A stretch of 64,000 nucleotides of DNA from Circinella umbellata (Eukaryota > Mucoromycota > Mucoromycetes > Mucorales > Lichtheimiaceae), in the NCBI GenBank assembly GCA_025093555.1, contig JAIWNF010000003.1, positions 868,001 to 932,000 of the forward strand, written 5' to 3'. Position numbers and translations under genes: made by a program. The notes beneath the pieces were generated by a model that worked only from the letters and a program-made list of their open reading frames with translations, made no database searches and was not told the DNA's origin. Numbering within the stretch: position 1 is the stretch's first letter; the number at the start of each line of letters is the position of its first letter. This document shows, piece by piece, positions 12,306-25,518 of this stretch.

Positions 12306-12990
12306 TGAAAAGAAGGTAGGAAAATGAAAAAAAGAAATTAGAAATGATATTAAAAAAAGAAGAAAAAATTGTAACGAAAAAAGAGATTCAACATTATTTA
12401 AATAAAACTGTTGTTATCGGAGGTAGGACAACAAAAGAGGCCAGAAAGGGAAATATTCGATGATACGAAAATCATTCATAACTTCTTCCTCTCTTCGCTA
12501 AGTTTTTCTCAGGCGAGATAGAACCAATCATAAGAAAAGAATTTATGGATATATGATCTAGATCACGACACTATGTGTCAGCTCCTCTTTTTTTCTCCTT
12601 TATTTTTATTTTGAAATTTTGAAAATCATAATAAAGCATATGCAAAGAGTTATATAGAAACAACCAATAAATAATGTTGCACGAGCATGAGTCAAATTTA
12701 TGAAATGCGGGCGATCAAAAAGTTGAAAAAAAAGTGCACAAGCTTTTTTTTTTTTTGTTATCTTTTTTCTTTTTTGTTTTGAAATGCAATTTACTTCTTT
12801 TATTTTTTTTTGTTTACTAAAGTCTTAAACATTTGTAACAATTGACATGCAGGAAAAAGGGGTGGAAAAGCTTTTTAAGATTTTCCGCTTTGTTTTACAT
12901 ATATAAATGTTTATTCTTTGTTGTTTACATTCAATGCTTATAGTATAGGTGTTTTTACCTGCTATAGTGGGTTGTTTTTATTATATGTTC
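12306..12990. other. Intergenic region between transporter and AreA-like gene
   Basis: Promoter of the AAAP transporter (minus strand) and 3' flank of the AreA-like gene. Contains GATA-core sequences on both strands (for example near 12460 and 12535) and long T tracts. GATA cores are common by chance in such AT-rich DNA, so no regulation is claimed. Confidence 0.35.
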
Positions 12991-15705
12991 TCAAGACGAA
13001 GAACTCGGGGGCTGATGATGAATAGGGTCATAAGATGGTACGAAGGAGGAAGAAGAATTAGCTGACTGAGGAGATGAGGATGGCACATATTGCTGTTGTT
13101 GTTGTTGTTGTTGATACACATGCTGCATGAATGCTGCTAGTTCATTGTTACTAGGCGCAGGTGGCTGTTGATGTTGTTGACTTTGCTTATGTTGTCGTTG
13201 ACGTTGTTTGTTCATTGCATGATAATTTGCAGCAGATGCAATCAACGGGAGTACTTCGGCTGGTAAGCTATTTAAATGGACCCCTATTGATTCTAATACA
13301 GCATATATCGCTGGTGGTAATCCTGCTTGCTGAGCTTGTTGCGCAGCTGTTGAATCCCACTGTGTTGGTGAAGGTGTTGTACTATGAGATGACGATGATT
13401 TCGGTGGAGATGATGGTTGTGAATAAGACACTTGTTTTGCTTGTTGTTGGGTCGAATCCACGCCTGCAGTAATATTTGATGTCCAAGTAAGTGGATGCTG
13501 TAAAGGTGGAGAGCATGATAAGATAGTAGTTGGATTCGGTTCCGATATATTTGATAATGAAGAGTAGGTTGACACGCGTCTTTTACGACGACCAGCACTT
13601 GTGTTACTGTTACTATCGCTCGTAGTGGTGCTGTACTGTTGCTGATTTATTGGGGACACACTTAATGGTCGTACTGATGGTGGACGGTAGCTACTAGGAG
13701 CAATATTCACAGTAGTTCCAGATGCAGGTCCAAAAGGAATTGATGATCGTAAAGCTGAATCATGATCGGGAGGTGAAGTAGCTACTGCGCGTTGTTTTGA
13801 CTTGCTCTTAGTATTACCTGCACCGCTAGCAGCTGAACTAGCACTACTATTACGATTGCGTTTTTTAATAATGTCTGTTTTGAGACTGAGAGGTCGAACT
13901 ACTCCATGAAGCTTTAAGAATAATCCGCATGCGTTGCAAAGAGGCTGACCGGCTGGGTTTCTTCGCCATAATGGTCTGATATGTTATGTAAAATTAGTAC
14001 AGTGCAATTATAAGCGTATTTTTCTACTAATATAATATTCAGATTCAGAATTCAATAAGATTACAGATATAGACTTACGTTGTTGTTGTACCACAATTTG
14101 TGCATTTAGTCTTGTTTTGAGACATTTTTTGTTGATGCAACATGGATACCGATGAAGGTTTGCTATTATTATTGTTCCTCGTTTTAGCTATACTGCTACT
14201 ATTCTCAGAGCTACTAGTATTAGTGGCGGATGTATTTATTCTTTCTGGTGCTGCTACATTTGTTAGCTTGTCGTCATGGCTGCCTGCAGCTGCAACGTCT
14301 AATTCTTCATCAGCTGACGGTGAGGGTAGAGGTGGTATATTTCCAGAAGACGAAAGATGCATAGCTTGAAGATTAGGTAATCCAGTGGAATCGTACGAAT
14401 CGCTTTGTTGTGTTGTTGTCGACAATGGTGACGACCCGCGCTGTTGTCGATTATATTGTTGCTGTTGTGCTGGTGGTTGGTCAGGATAGTATATTGATAA
14501 GAGATCTTCAAAACTAAGACTACCAGGATTGGATGGTGATTGTTGATTATTATGGAGTGATGAAAATGGAATACGTGATGATAATGTTGGGTATTCTGCT
14601 GTAGGGGTAGAGGAAGTAGAGGAAGTAGAAGGCATATCTGCAAAATAAAATGGAGGCGAGGCATTTGCGGGTGGAGTTTTGTACGGGTCAGTATGCTGTT
14701 GATGATGTAGGAGCGCTGTTTGAGCTGATAAGCTGGGTACTGGAATAGTTGACTGATAAAGCGGGTTTCCAATTACAGTCCGGTTCTGATGGTTTGGATG
14801 TTGTGCGAATGGAAAGGACGGGTTAAGCGATGGTACTGACTGGCTTAACTCACGTGATCCATAAGGTGTGCTCATAGGCTCGTCAACCATGGTATCAGCA
14901 GAAAAAACGTAGCCATCCGGACTCATACTGTCCATGTGATCATCTTCAATAGTAGAAAGTCGTGGCGAGTATTCAGCACGACGTTTAGCAGGCTAATAAA
15001 AGAAATATATTACCAAAATTAAAGTTTGTTTTAGATAAAGACCGGTGATAAATATATATACAATAGACATACCGTGCAATGAATTTCTTCTGTGGAAGAT
15101 GATGCCCGTGTGCTCCCAGAAACCATTACATTTCTTGGCTCTGGAGGAAGCTCCAGACTCTCTCTCAAAAAGTCCATCATGTATGGAGGAGCTGAAGAGG
15201 ATAAAAGAGCTGTTGTATCATCTGCAGGTGGTGGGGATGCTCTTTGTTCAATTGCTATAGCAGCACTAGTAGGAATAAATTCTCTGCTTTGGTGATACTT
15301 GTGAGGGTATTGATCGTCATTGTCATTACCTTCATCGATTGCCATAGCGTCTTCACCATAGCACGATGTTTCCGCTGCTTTTTCGACTTCCTCATTCTTT
15401 GCTTTAAGAGTCATTGCCATCATGCGCCAAGTCAAGTTTTCCATACGGGCGCCATTTGGTAGTGTATCTTTTGCTTTTGTATACATGCGCCATACCTTGG
15501 TTGCAAGCGGATCTTTTTTTTGCGAATCGCCTGAGCTTGTACTGATAGCATCGTCGTCGTTATTACTGTAATTCTTGTTAACATTATCTTTATGTATAAT
15601 ATTTTTTTCTGGTGGGAACAATGATTCAGAGAGTAGTTTATCGGCAACCAATTGGATATTCTGAGACTTTTTGAGTTGTAAAGTACTATCCGTGGGAGAA
15701 GACAT
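12991..15705 (-). CDS. areA: AreA/NIT2/GLN3-type GATA transcription factor
   Basis: Three exons, 15705-15073, 14992-14079 and 13975-12991, give 843 aa. It is predicted to activate nitrogen-catabolite genes in the nucleus through HGATAR sites. Residues about 65-100 match the conserved N-terminal AreA block ([16 protein letters not shown] then L-T-W-R-M-M-A-M). The single zinc finger is C508-x2-C511-x17-C529-x2-C532 with [24 protein letters not shown], followed by a basic tail K-K-R-N-R. This is the 17-residue-loop fungal form. Intron 2 splits the finger between its second Thr-run and Pro. The rest is low-complexity Q, S, N and P, typical of activation regions. The C-terminus does not obviously end in the short motif by which NmrA acts on ascomycete AreA. 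Confidence 0.92.
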
Positions 15706-18700
15706 GGTGGCGACAATGTATTATAAGAAAAATAATAAGGTGGTAATAAAGTAATAAACATATAAAGAGAGAAAAAATATGATGTAACCAAAATAGTATG
15801 TATATATATATATTTATATATATAGATATAGATAATCAAGCTAAAATGATAAAAGCGTTAATATTTGTTGGCTTTTAATAACTTTCTTTTGCTCTTGCTT
15901 TTTTTTTTTTTTGCTTTTGTTTAAAACGAAAAATGAGAAGTTAAAGAGGAGGCACCCAAAAATAAAGTGAGAGAGAAACAAAAAAAAAGGGGTGAAAGAA
16001 GAGAGAAAAGAAAGGCGGGATGCAAGAAGCGAAAAAGTGAGGATTCACAAAATATTAAATATATTATAATTAAAATCTACTTTAAACAATAGTCGGAAGA
16101 GTTCCTGTTTTACTTTATAAAGTTTAACAGTAAAAAAAAAAGCTATTAAGCACTGCCCTCTCTTCCCTGCAAGGTTGTGTCCGGATCGCCTCTCTTTAGT
16201 ACACCGCAAAATTTCTCCTTTTAGACATGCTATGCCTCGCTTGGTGGCATGTGACTGGTCCAAATCAAGTTTGTAGGTAACACTTTGAAATTGATGCTTT
16301 TGAGATCAGGATAAAGAATAGGGTCAGTTGATAATTGTATAAGTTATTTTTGCTGGAGACTTAATCTTTTTTTCCCGTGATTTTCATCGGACCAACGTTT
16401 TGCTTAAAATAATATACAACGCTCCTTTGGTAACAGAAAAAAAAGATACTCGCTGCCTAGCAACCAACCATTTGTTTCTTTTTCTGTGAAAAGAAATAAA
16501 AAATACCACTGGCTTAAAGAAGAATTACAACCCGAATGCCCCCGACACGATTCTTTTTGCGCTTTGAGCTCCCTTTCCAAAATTTGGTCTTTTAGTTGCT
16601 TATCTTTAAAAATATTGTTTCGAACGTAGAAAAATACCAGCGTCTCTCAAATTCTCTTCATCATTTTATAACTCCTTTCAAAGATCTTTCGGGGAATATA
16701 GTTAGCAACCTGCAACAAACAGACATGCATAATGTATGCGTGAAATTGAGTGGTATAGGCTGTGAAAGCATTACATATTTGTTTTTGATCTTGCATTTTT
16801 TTATCTTATACCATTGATTAGATGGTCCAATTATTTTTTTATCCTATTTTACCTTTTTTGTTTGGCGATGCAGGCTACCTGCCTTCTTGATCGCTGTTTC
16901 AAAATGTTAAACTCGATCCATCCTAAGTGCTCCAGCATAAAAATATGGAGATTTTTCTTTTTTATACGTATAAGTTATTTGAGTTATATTCACTATTGAT
17001 ATTAAAGTTACCTTCAGTATATATATATTCATAAAGCAGAAGCGTTTTAATTTTTTTTCTCATCAAAAAAGGGAAAAAAAATATTAGGAAGTAGAATATC
17101 AAGACCACGTGAACCTATACTATCTGTCCAGGATAAGATAACCGAAAAATAATATATCTTCATTTTTCTCTTTTGTGTTTCCAACCCAAAACTAATTATT
17201 GCTTAGTGAGTATCATCATCATTAAGAAAACTATAATAGTCCACCCCCTTCGTGTGTACGTATGTATAATGGTAATTGATTTACCCCGAATTCCCGAACA
17301 TAACGCAAATGATAATCATTTATATAAAATACTACAATATATATTCGAACCCAAATAAAATGTGCGCTCTTTGTCAAGTTCATATATTATAAATACTTTA
17401 TTAATAAGGACTAATCGATTTCATCTCGTGTTCAAATATTGGATATGCAATACAGCTAGTATTTATTGTATGATACCTTTTTATGAACTCGCGGCCGATG
17501 ATCATAAACAATTTAAAATTCATGAAAATTAAAAAAATTATCGCGTGCGTGGTGCATTATCCAATTTTTGTAATATCAAATATTTGCAACTACATTTAAA
17601 AACATGTTGTTTTTTTCGTTTTTCATCGAGTACTTCACAAGCTAAGAAAAAAGTAAGGATTACCACCATCTTTGCATGAAGATTTTCACCACCTTGATCA
17701 AGATATTAAAGAAATAATATTTTATAGATACTTGAGTAATTTAAATTTTTCCGTTTCATATAATAACATACCGACAGGCCCGTTTACTGGAAATTGAAGC
17801 ATGGATATCTTGCTGAGTGGCTAAAATATAGTCGAAAGTGGAAAGGATTGTCAATAATCGGTATTTTAAAAAAAATGTTATCATAATTAAGTTTGGTTTT
17901 CTTTCTATGAAAAAAAGGGCTATGCACTATTATAATCTCTAGTATTTTCACGTTCTACAGCGCAAATAACAAAGATACTGTAGTAAGAAATATAAATCTA
18001 ACTTCATTACTATATCATACTTTTTCTTGTTTTCCATCATCTAAAGTCGAGAAAAAGCGATAAAGACACCAGCCTCTTTGCTCTATATACTTCCATTACT
18101 GAATAATAATCAAACAACTTGGTCTTTCTACAGCCTGAATTTGATTTATCGAGGAGAGTGTTGTTTTATGCCTTTTCCGCCGTATCTTAATCTTCACTAT
18201 TTTTTGTAATTCACATAAAGCTTCTTGTACTTGACTGAGATTAGCACCTTCTTTATATTAGCTTTTTTCCTAGTGTGAATACTTTGTTCCTTTTTGATAT
18301 AAAAATACTTAGGTCATCAAGATCCGTTATTATACTTAAATGGGATAAATGAATCTTTTTAAAAAAATTGTATACGTATACGTCATAGGGCTGTTGTCGT
18401 ATTTTCGAAGCAGCTTACTTGCTTCAAAATACGCACTTATACGTACTCTTATGAGAAACTATTGGTTAACTTTGTTAGTGGCTTCATTCGTTACGTACAA
18501 TACTTGTCAGTTCGTACATCAGTGTTAGGCTTCTTCTTCACTTGCTTTTATAAATTTCGAGTGTAGATAGTAGCCAATTGTAACAAAACAACACGAGGAT
18601 TTTATTATAGAGCAGCTCTTTAGATAATACATTTACTTCTATAATCATAATATCAAAGACGCTGTTTGCACGATAGTATATAATATCAAGGGTAGAAAGA

Positions 18701-19006
18701 GGAATATCTAATATTAGGTAGAGCAGAGTGACGTCCATTTAAGAGAAAAAGTTTTCACAGTTTATAAATGTTATTACCCTGTAACCTGTTTTGTTTAATG
18801 AAGTAAATGTTGGTTATAATACAATAGTGTCATTTCCACGAAAATAACGCGCTCAATATTGTTACCTTAGAATTTAATTATCATTTTGGAGCACATGTGA
18901 AACAGAACGCAGAAAGTACCATCAAACGGGACTTTGGCAGTAAAGAGATGTAAGTCAAAGAGAACAGCATTTATTATTTATTATTATTAATAATAATATA
19001 AGCTAC
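15706..19006. other. Long intergenic region with a GT15 relic
   Basis: 3.3 kb without a supported gene: the AreA-like promoter side (15706-16300, with TATA-rich tract near 15800-15830 and long A/T runs), then AT-rich sequence. Open frames 16045-16263 and 16596-16817 show no motif. A degraded copy of a mannosyltransferase exon is listed at 17655-17830. Confidence 0.4.
17655..17830 (-). pseudogene. Relic of a GT15 mannosyltransferase exon
   Basis: On the minus strand, sequence around 17675-17735 resembles the part of exon 5 of the intact GT15 gene (19007-20650) encoding [10 protein letters not shown]. The relic contains TTCTTT, CTTGATCAA and a GGTGGTG in the same order, but frameshifts and stops destroy the frame. 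It lies 1.2 kb downstream of the intact gene in the same orientation. That fits a tandem duplicate that has decayed. Only a short stretch can be aligned by eye, so the call is tentative. Confidence 0.4.
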
Positions 19007-20650
19007 TCAACCATTGACCTGTAGCCATCTCCGGTAGCAAGAGTTTTCCGTCAAATCTAAATATGTTCAGATATTTTTTTTAATCGCGAGTATACTAGCA
19101 TTAATATATGTTAATGGTTGAATCTTCTCTTACCAAATGTTGCATGTGCATCACAGTGACATTTTTTCTGTAATTCTCTTGCAGAAGGACAATGTGTAAA
19201 ATCATCATGTCTATATCCAATATCATCAAAAAAATGTATCTCATCCTTGTTTAAGAACAGCGAAACAGCGATTGAGTGTACAGGTGCATCGCCCCATCTA
19301 TTGCTATATATTAGATTTACCCTTAAAGTAAAAAATATTCTTATTTTTTTCTTTTTTTCACTCTATAAACTAATGTTTATGTACGTAAACACAAACCTTT
19401 CATAAAAAAAGCCGCCACTTTGATCAAGATAATCAAAGAATTTGCTATAGGCTTCTCCACGCAGAAAATTCAAATCTCCAATTTCGAAGTTGCTCCAAAA
19501 ATGACACAAGTTATAGGTATAACCTCCATTATTGGAAACGAAATCAAGCATATTGTTATTTGGTATATGTTGTGGGTATTTTTTCATAAATGATTTGACA
19601 GTACTCCAAAGTGAGGGAATTGTTGCTTTGTATTCCAAAAGTGATATGGTCCAGCCTGTAATTATTAAAATTGTGTTTTCAGTTTTTGCCTGTTTTGGTT
19701 TATTCCATACCCTCCTCATAATCATTATTATTACTATTTACCATATTTCTTATTGTTTTGTTGCATATAAAGAAATGGATCATAGTCTATATCACAATAG
19801 AATTCCACACTCGGTTCAACGCGCCTAAATAGTACCAATAAACTAATGTCAAAACTCTCTTGTCATTTGAAGAAGAAAAAAAGAGAGAGTTTACCAGTAG
19901 TAATCATATTCTTGCATAAGTGGATGGCGATAAAAAAATCCGCTCTCAAACCTGAATTTTAAATATGTTTTTCAGTTTCTACCCAGTTTGTTCCTTTCTT
20001 TCTCTTATTTCACAAAACTTTTTAATATCTTACCTACACATATGTCGATAGGATTCACTTCCACCATATATAATACCTTTTTTCTCCATATATATTCTTG
20101 AAGCATTTGCTTTTTCAATATCTATCCAATCAGGGTAGCTCCAATGTTCCTTTGGAATAATTCCTATAACAGCGAGTAGTAGCAAAAAAGAAAACTCACC
20201 CAGTAAATCAAATCACTTCCATGGTATACTTGAGCTATTTTCTCAATGTAATAACAACTATTAATCTTTACCATATTTTGTTTCTGCATTTGTAAGGCTA
20301 GATGTTGCTTCTATAAACTCTTCTGTGAACTCCTCATCGTTTAAAAACACGTAGGGGTATTCAAACTTGCGATTGAAACGCGATTCCATTTGTTGGATGG
20401 CTTGTCGTACACCATCCAGCTCAGAGTTACGTGTCAATACAACAAATGCAGCCTTCACTTTGATTCTATTTGTTGTTGGTGGTGTTAGATTTGGATGACC
20501 AACAATGGTCCGGTGTGAAAATCCATTAACATCATTATAAAAGAAGGGCTCCCAAAATAGTTGTATAGCGAATAAGACGGATAGTCCAATAAGACACAAA
20601 TACAGTAAGACGACTGGACGTCGTCTAAAAAAAGAAATTGCAAAAAGCAT
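19007..20650 (-). CDS. GT15 (KRE2/MNT1-family) alpha-1,2-mannosyltransferase
   Basis: Seven exons: 20650-20272, 20163-20034, 19951-19895, 19824-19742, 19655-19397, 19297-19134 and 19056-19007, giving 373 aa. A type II Golgi membrane enzyme that adds mannose from GDP-mannose to O- and N-linked glycans of cell-wall proteins. A short cytosolic tail and one signal-anchor helix (about residues 12-31) are followed by the catalytic domain. Family motifs include [15 protein letters not shown] with [16 protein letters not shown], the hallmark [25 protein letters not shown] and a terminal S-C-Y-R-R-W. Intron 5 uses an unusual GTTTGT donor after the E-R codons. The protein ends soon after R-R-W, so it lacks the C-terminal extension of some KTR proteins. 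Confidence 0.93.
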
Positions 20651-21719
20651 AAGTTTCCTTTCACTGTAACTTCTTGTTATGTCAGTCTGTGTGTAGTATC
20701 GAGTATTGAAAAGAGGTTAACAGGGTGCCAAGAGTTTTTATATTCTTCAAGTTGATTGAGTAACTGTCTTTTTCTTTATTTTTGGTTTTAAGACACCTTA
20801 CCATTTACTTCTGCATCCATCATTAAGTCCGATTGAAAGTGTGCTAAAACGCCCTGGTATATTTTTAGTGTGTAGTTATCGACTTGACCCCCTATTTAAT
20901 TCTCACGCTGGGTGTTATTGTTTATTATTATTATGATGATAATACATAAACTAGTATATTATATGTCAATGAAATTTTACTTTATAAATCAATAATTCTA
21001 ACTGACAATTGGGATTTTAATTATACAGTACAAATAGCAAAGACATTTCAAATGAATTTTCCAGCCACAACAACTTGTATATGTGTAACGGTAGAAACTG
21101 AAAAATCGCTGGGTGGGATCTTTGTCTAATCCAAATTAGGTTTATGTCATGTCATGTCTTGAAACCTTATTTATTTTATTCTTTTAGAGATTGCATGCTA
21201 GAAAATATACCACTGAGTTTTAGTTGAAGTTTTTCAAAGGATCTTGATGTATATTATGAATGGCGCGGTTACAAATCTATCAAATCACCCATATAGATGG
21301 TGTGTTTTTTTACTATTCGAATATTTATATATTTATCTGTCAATCTCTGATACGTATTTTGTGTAAATTATATTATCAAATAGAGAAAAAGCTTTTTAAC
21401 GTTATTAGATGAATAAGAATGAAAAGTTACGTATGAGGATTGATTTTTACAGCATATACTCAAGTAAATAAAAATCAGATCATAAACTGGTTTTCCGTTA
21501 TCATTATTTGTAGATCGTGCTAATGGACGAATTTATGCTTGTAGTATTTATATTTTTAATATATAACAATCAGATCAAACAATCAAAAGCAGGGTCTTTT
21601 TTTTTATTAAAAAAAAGAATAAATTCAACAAAATCAAATCATATGTAAACTACATGGTACTTAAGAGGAATAATAAGGAAGAATGAAAAAAAAGACTTAT
21701 ATATTTTAGAGATTTTGTA
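20651..21719. other. Intergenic, no gene seen
   Basis: Promoter side of the GT15 gene and 3' flank of the myotubularin gene. AT-rich, with no open frame or repeat worth naming. Confidence 0.45.
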
Positions 21720-24179
21720 TCATGCGTCTTCTGCTAATGGATGAGAAATGCCATAAGTTATTGGTTCATTAACTTCATCTTCTTTTCGATTGAATAGGCT
21801 GGACCAATACTTGATGTCCCGGGTATCTGGAAACAACACACCACCATCATCAACCAAATCCTCGTCCTTTTTGGGATCGTACATTTCGTTGACAAATCGA
21901 TCTTTATGTGTATTGAAATAATCCCAAATACTGAATGTTTTACTTTGTGGATAATGATGTGTTCGTTCACCCTCACAATTGAATAAGAATGTTCCAAATT
22001 GGCAAGAATATACATGATAATGTAAGTCAATAAGCATGTTTTCGTTAAATTCGAACCGGGTTGGTGATTGACGCAGCAGTTGATATACACAATCCAAGAA
22101 CTGATGGAACACTGGGCTTGTTTCTTTTTGATAATAATTTGATTTGTAAAATTTGTTCTGCATATCTTTAATTGTATTTGTAGCTGCATTGCCGGTATTA
22201 TTGGCGAGGTTGACAAAGTACTTTTCGTTAGATAAATGACCACATCGATCGGCAAATTTGTGTCCGAATGAAACCCATTCTTTTTCGATTAGAATTTGGA
22301 AACCTTCAAATGTACGGAAGTATGGATCGAGACAAAGCTCACTGATCGATACAAGTTGAGCTGTACGATCCCATCCGTCCGAACAATGCACAAGAACATG
22401 TGAGTTGTAAACATGAATATTCTTGACGATTGTCTCTGTACCTTCCATAAGTGTTGCAATATGTTTTAACCAGTTAGATCGTTGTAATGCACCTCTATTT
22501 ACTTGTCCATCTGTATCTGCTCCCTGCATGGCTAAATGGAAAAGCACATAAATGTTATATTAGCAACGTTCTACTATCACCCATTGATCACCTTCACGAC
22601 CTCTCTTTCAACATACATACATACCTTCACACATTTTTGCTAGACTATCACGCATCACATGAATGTTATCGATAGCTATATATATCTTTTTGCAATTTTT
22701 GTAATTTTCCATATTTTCCGTTCCTGCTCCACGTGCAACGTTGCCCATAGCGTTCGCCATGGGCCGTGCATCTACAATCAAGTTGGCAGCCGTTGATCCG
22801 TATACTACCTGGCCGCTAGGATTTGTTGGAACATTGGAGGCAAATGTCGCTTCTATAAGTTTTTCATCCTGAATGGATCGTGCTTGTTTAAATCCAACCA
22901 TTGGCTGACTACTTCGTGTAATAGTAGCCTTTATAAAAAAATATTAGACAAGGCGCTATCAACGACATATGTATAGCCCTTTCTTTTATCAACAATGTGG
23001 GAATATATAGAAATAAATACAAATAACATACCATGTTATACCAATGGAGATAGGATAAGACGGGAATCCTGCCCTTACTTCGATATTTGGCAGCATAATT
23101 AAGTACATTGTCACTAATCCTGGTCGGCACAACAAGTGTACGTGGATAAGTTGGAGAATACTAAAAAGGAGACATAATTTCATTAATTTCATTTCTCAAA
23201 TTTGGTCTCTATCTTCCCACTTTCATTTCATTGAATTATAGTTATATTTACCGTGTAGTCTCGATTGATGGTTGTGAAACGCCAATTATCATTTTTGGTA
23301 CCTACACCCATTCGCTCATATTCTTTTAATGGATCATATATTTTCCAGCCGTTTGTTGATGTAAATGTTGGTTGAGGTTGATAACTGTATGCATACAGTT
23401 GCTCCGTGGAACCTTTTTTTATAGATAATAATAATTGCCCCACAAATATATACAAATATTCATTTTCAGAAAAACAGATGCAATAGATCCCAATTGAAGT
23501 AAAAAAAAGTCCAAATTTTTTTGGTTTTTTACGTACTAATGCATGTGAGTTTCTGAACACTGTCGAAAACATCTTGAGCTTCACGTTCTTTTAACATAGA
23601 TAACGTAATAATCAGAAAGTCTCGGCAACGGATATATAAAGGATGCCGTCCTGTCTGTAAAGATGCTGGCCGTCGTTCCATCGTATGGATAATCGGGTAT
23701 GGTATCTATTTCAAAACAAGCCCACGTATCGATATTTATATATATACATCATATGCAAACACATTATACACAGGTAACGTACATAATTATCAGTTTGTTA
23801 TTTGGTGAATATGTTTCAGCTTTTGATTTGACTCCCCCACCCTCCTTCATATTTATAAATATATATAAAAAATAACCCATAAACACAATATCATACCCAT
23901 ATCTCCCCTTCGGGATAGTTGAATATTAGGTTATGAACCGTCAGGTGAACTGTACCCGTGTGCACCTCATTGCCTTTCTCAAGTAGTACATCTTGTACCT
24001 AACATAAGAGAAAAAAAAAGAGTATACATTGTTGTAAATGTAAAGAAAAGACAAAACTTAAAATAATAATATAAAGAACATGTAGATACTTGGACTATCA
24101 TAAAAAGAAGTTTTTAGTATATATAAATAATATATACCTGCGTAATCTTTAGCAGATCTATTCTGCTCTGATGCATCAT
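21720..24179 (-). CDS. Myotubularin-like phosphoinositide 3-phosphatase (MTMR6/7/8, Ymr1 type)
   Basis: Seven exons: 24179-24138, 23998-23897, 23705-23537, 23412-23252, 23160-23032, 22928-22625 and 22531-21720, giving 572 aa. It removes the 3-phosphate from PI3P and PI(3,5)P2 and so controls endosomal and autophagic traffic. The N-terminal PH-GRAM domain (about 1-105) has T-G-T-V-H-L-T-V-H-N-L-I-F. Next come L-Y-A-Y-S-Y, G-W-K-I-Y-D, Y-P-R-T-L-V-V-P, Y-R-S-K-G-R-I-P-V-L-S-Y and I-D-N-I-H-V-M-R-D-S-L. The catalytic loop is H-C352-S-D-G-W-D-R358-T, so the Cys and Arg of CX5R are both present and the enzyme should be active. E-K-W-S-F-G-H-K-F-R-G-H follows. Introns 3 and 5 need AAG acceptors. 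The protein stops after the phosphatase domain without FYVE or coiled-coil tail, as in yeast Ymr1. The first two codons are both ATG; I chose the first. Confidence 0.92.
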
Positions 24180-25058
24180 ATTATTTAGCTGCTAATTGGA
24201 GAGAAAGGGAGTCGTTTACAGTATTGAGTATGGCCGAAAAAAAAAAACAATAATTAGGTCAATGTTTTGTCGTTTGTATAATAAAGGTTATTAACAATAT
24301 TAATAGCACAGGTATCTGTACTATAAAGCATAAAGTGCGAAGTAAAGATATATACCAATATTAGTCTGCGAACACCAGCAGGATAAAACTAAGTTTGCGG
24401 AGTGATAACGCCCTTTCTGGTTCACAGACGACGTATTCGACAGACCTGCCTCACGGGGCTTACTAAAAGATGATCGATCACCTTATATATAAATTATATT
24501 AAATTATTAGATCCGTAATTGATTTGGTTTATTACGTTGGCAATATAATATACACAATACTATTTATTTATTAAACTTCAGTAATGCTTGCTATTGTCGA
24601 GTGTATAAAGATAAGCTTAAAATTTTGTACTTTTTTGTGTCATCCTTTTATTGTTTATAATAATTATCTTCAAGCAATTATTTCTTTTTGAAAAGAATTT
24701 GTTTATATGCAATAGCATATCTTGATCTTTCGATAGTATTAATATCGAAAAGGAACAATCAAATAAGTACAACCATGCTTCAAAAATAATTTAGTTGGCG
24801 TGCAGGTTTGAATAAAAGATTATGTATGTATGATAAATCAGTGAACATTATCGACTATTCTTATTAATTAACAACTGCCGCACCTTCGAAAAACCATAAT
24901 AGAAGCTCTGGTTTCTATGACAACTGAAATAAGCGGGTATTGGCTGCCCGGCAACGAGCGGACTTTTCAGGACTAAAGAAAAAAGTGTGGCTTGGAGAAT
25001 GAAAATATTTGTGAGTAGAAGGTGTGTATTTTGAACCCTCTCTTTTCCGGTTTTAAAA
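24180..25058. other. Divergent intergenic region
   Basis: Shared upstream region of the minus-strand myotubularin gene and the plus-strand eS21 gene. The open frame 24848-25105 on the minus strand overlaps the eS21 start and has no motif. I see no clear TATA box for eS21, as is common for ribosomal protein genes. Confidence 0.45.
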
Positions 25059-25518
25059 ATGGAGAACTCTGAAGGCAAACTTGTTGATTTGTACATCCCC
25101 CGCAAGTGGTGCGTATATCTTTAATATTTTTTATTCAATTAACCTTCGTTACGTGTATAATGAATAAAAATAACAATTGAACTAAAAAATATTCATTTTG
25201 TATTAATTACTTTAAAAATATTACAGTTCGGCTACCAACCGTCTCATCACTGCCAAGGACCACGCTTCCGTCCAAATCAACGTTGGTGATGTCAATGCTG
25301 AAGGTCGTTTGACTGGTTCCTACTCTACCTATGCCTTCTGTGGTTTCGTCCGTCGTGAAGCCGAGTCTGATGACTCCCTTAACCGTTTGGCCACTGAAGA
25401 TGGTTGTAAGTATTTAATTTTTTTTTGTAAGGGTAAAAAAAATATTAAATGAAATTTTTTTGACAATTTCTTGTGTTTTCCTATAGACTTGAAGAACGTC
25501 TTCTCCTACCAACAATAA
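25059..25518 (+). CDS. RPS21: 40S ribosomal protein eS21 (RPS21)
   Basis: Three exons, 25059-25108, 25227-25405 and 25487-25518, give 86 aa. It is a small-subunit ribosomal protein needed for 20S pre-rRNA maturation and located near the platform of the 40S particle. The start [24 protein letters not shown] is the eS21 signature. It is followed by [11 protein letters not shown] and the [15 protein letters not shown] region. The length equals the family norm of 83-87 aa. The first intron begins GTGCGT after only 50 coding nucleotides, a typical position for ribosomal protein introns. Confidence 0.97.

Noticed and set aside
13161..13472. 103-aa plus-strand open frame
   Set aside because: It is antisense to the Q/S-rich exon 3 of the AreA-like gene; its V/L-rich composition is the mirror of CAA/TCA codons.
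24848..25105. 85-aa minus-strand frame
   Set aside because: Overlaps the start of the well-supported eS21 gene on the other strand and has no motif of its own.
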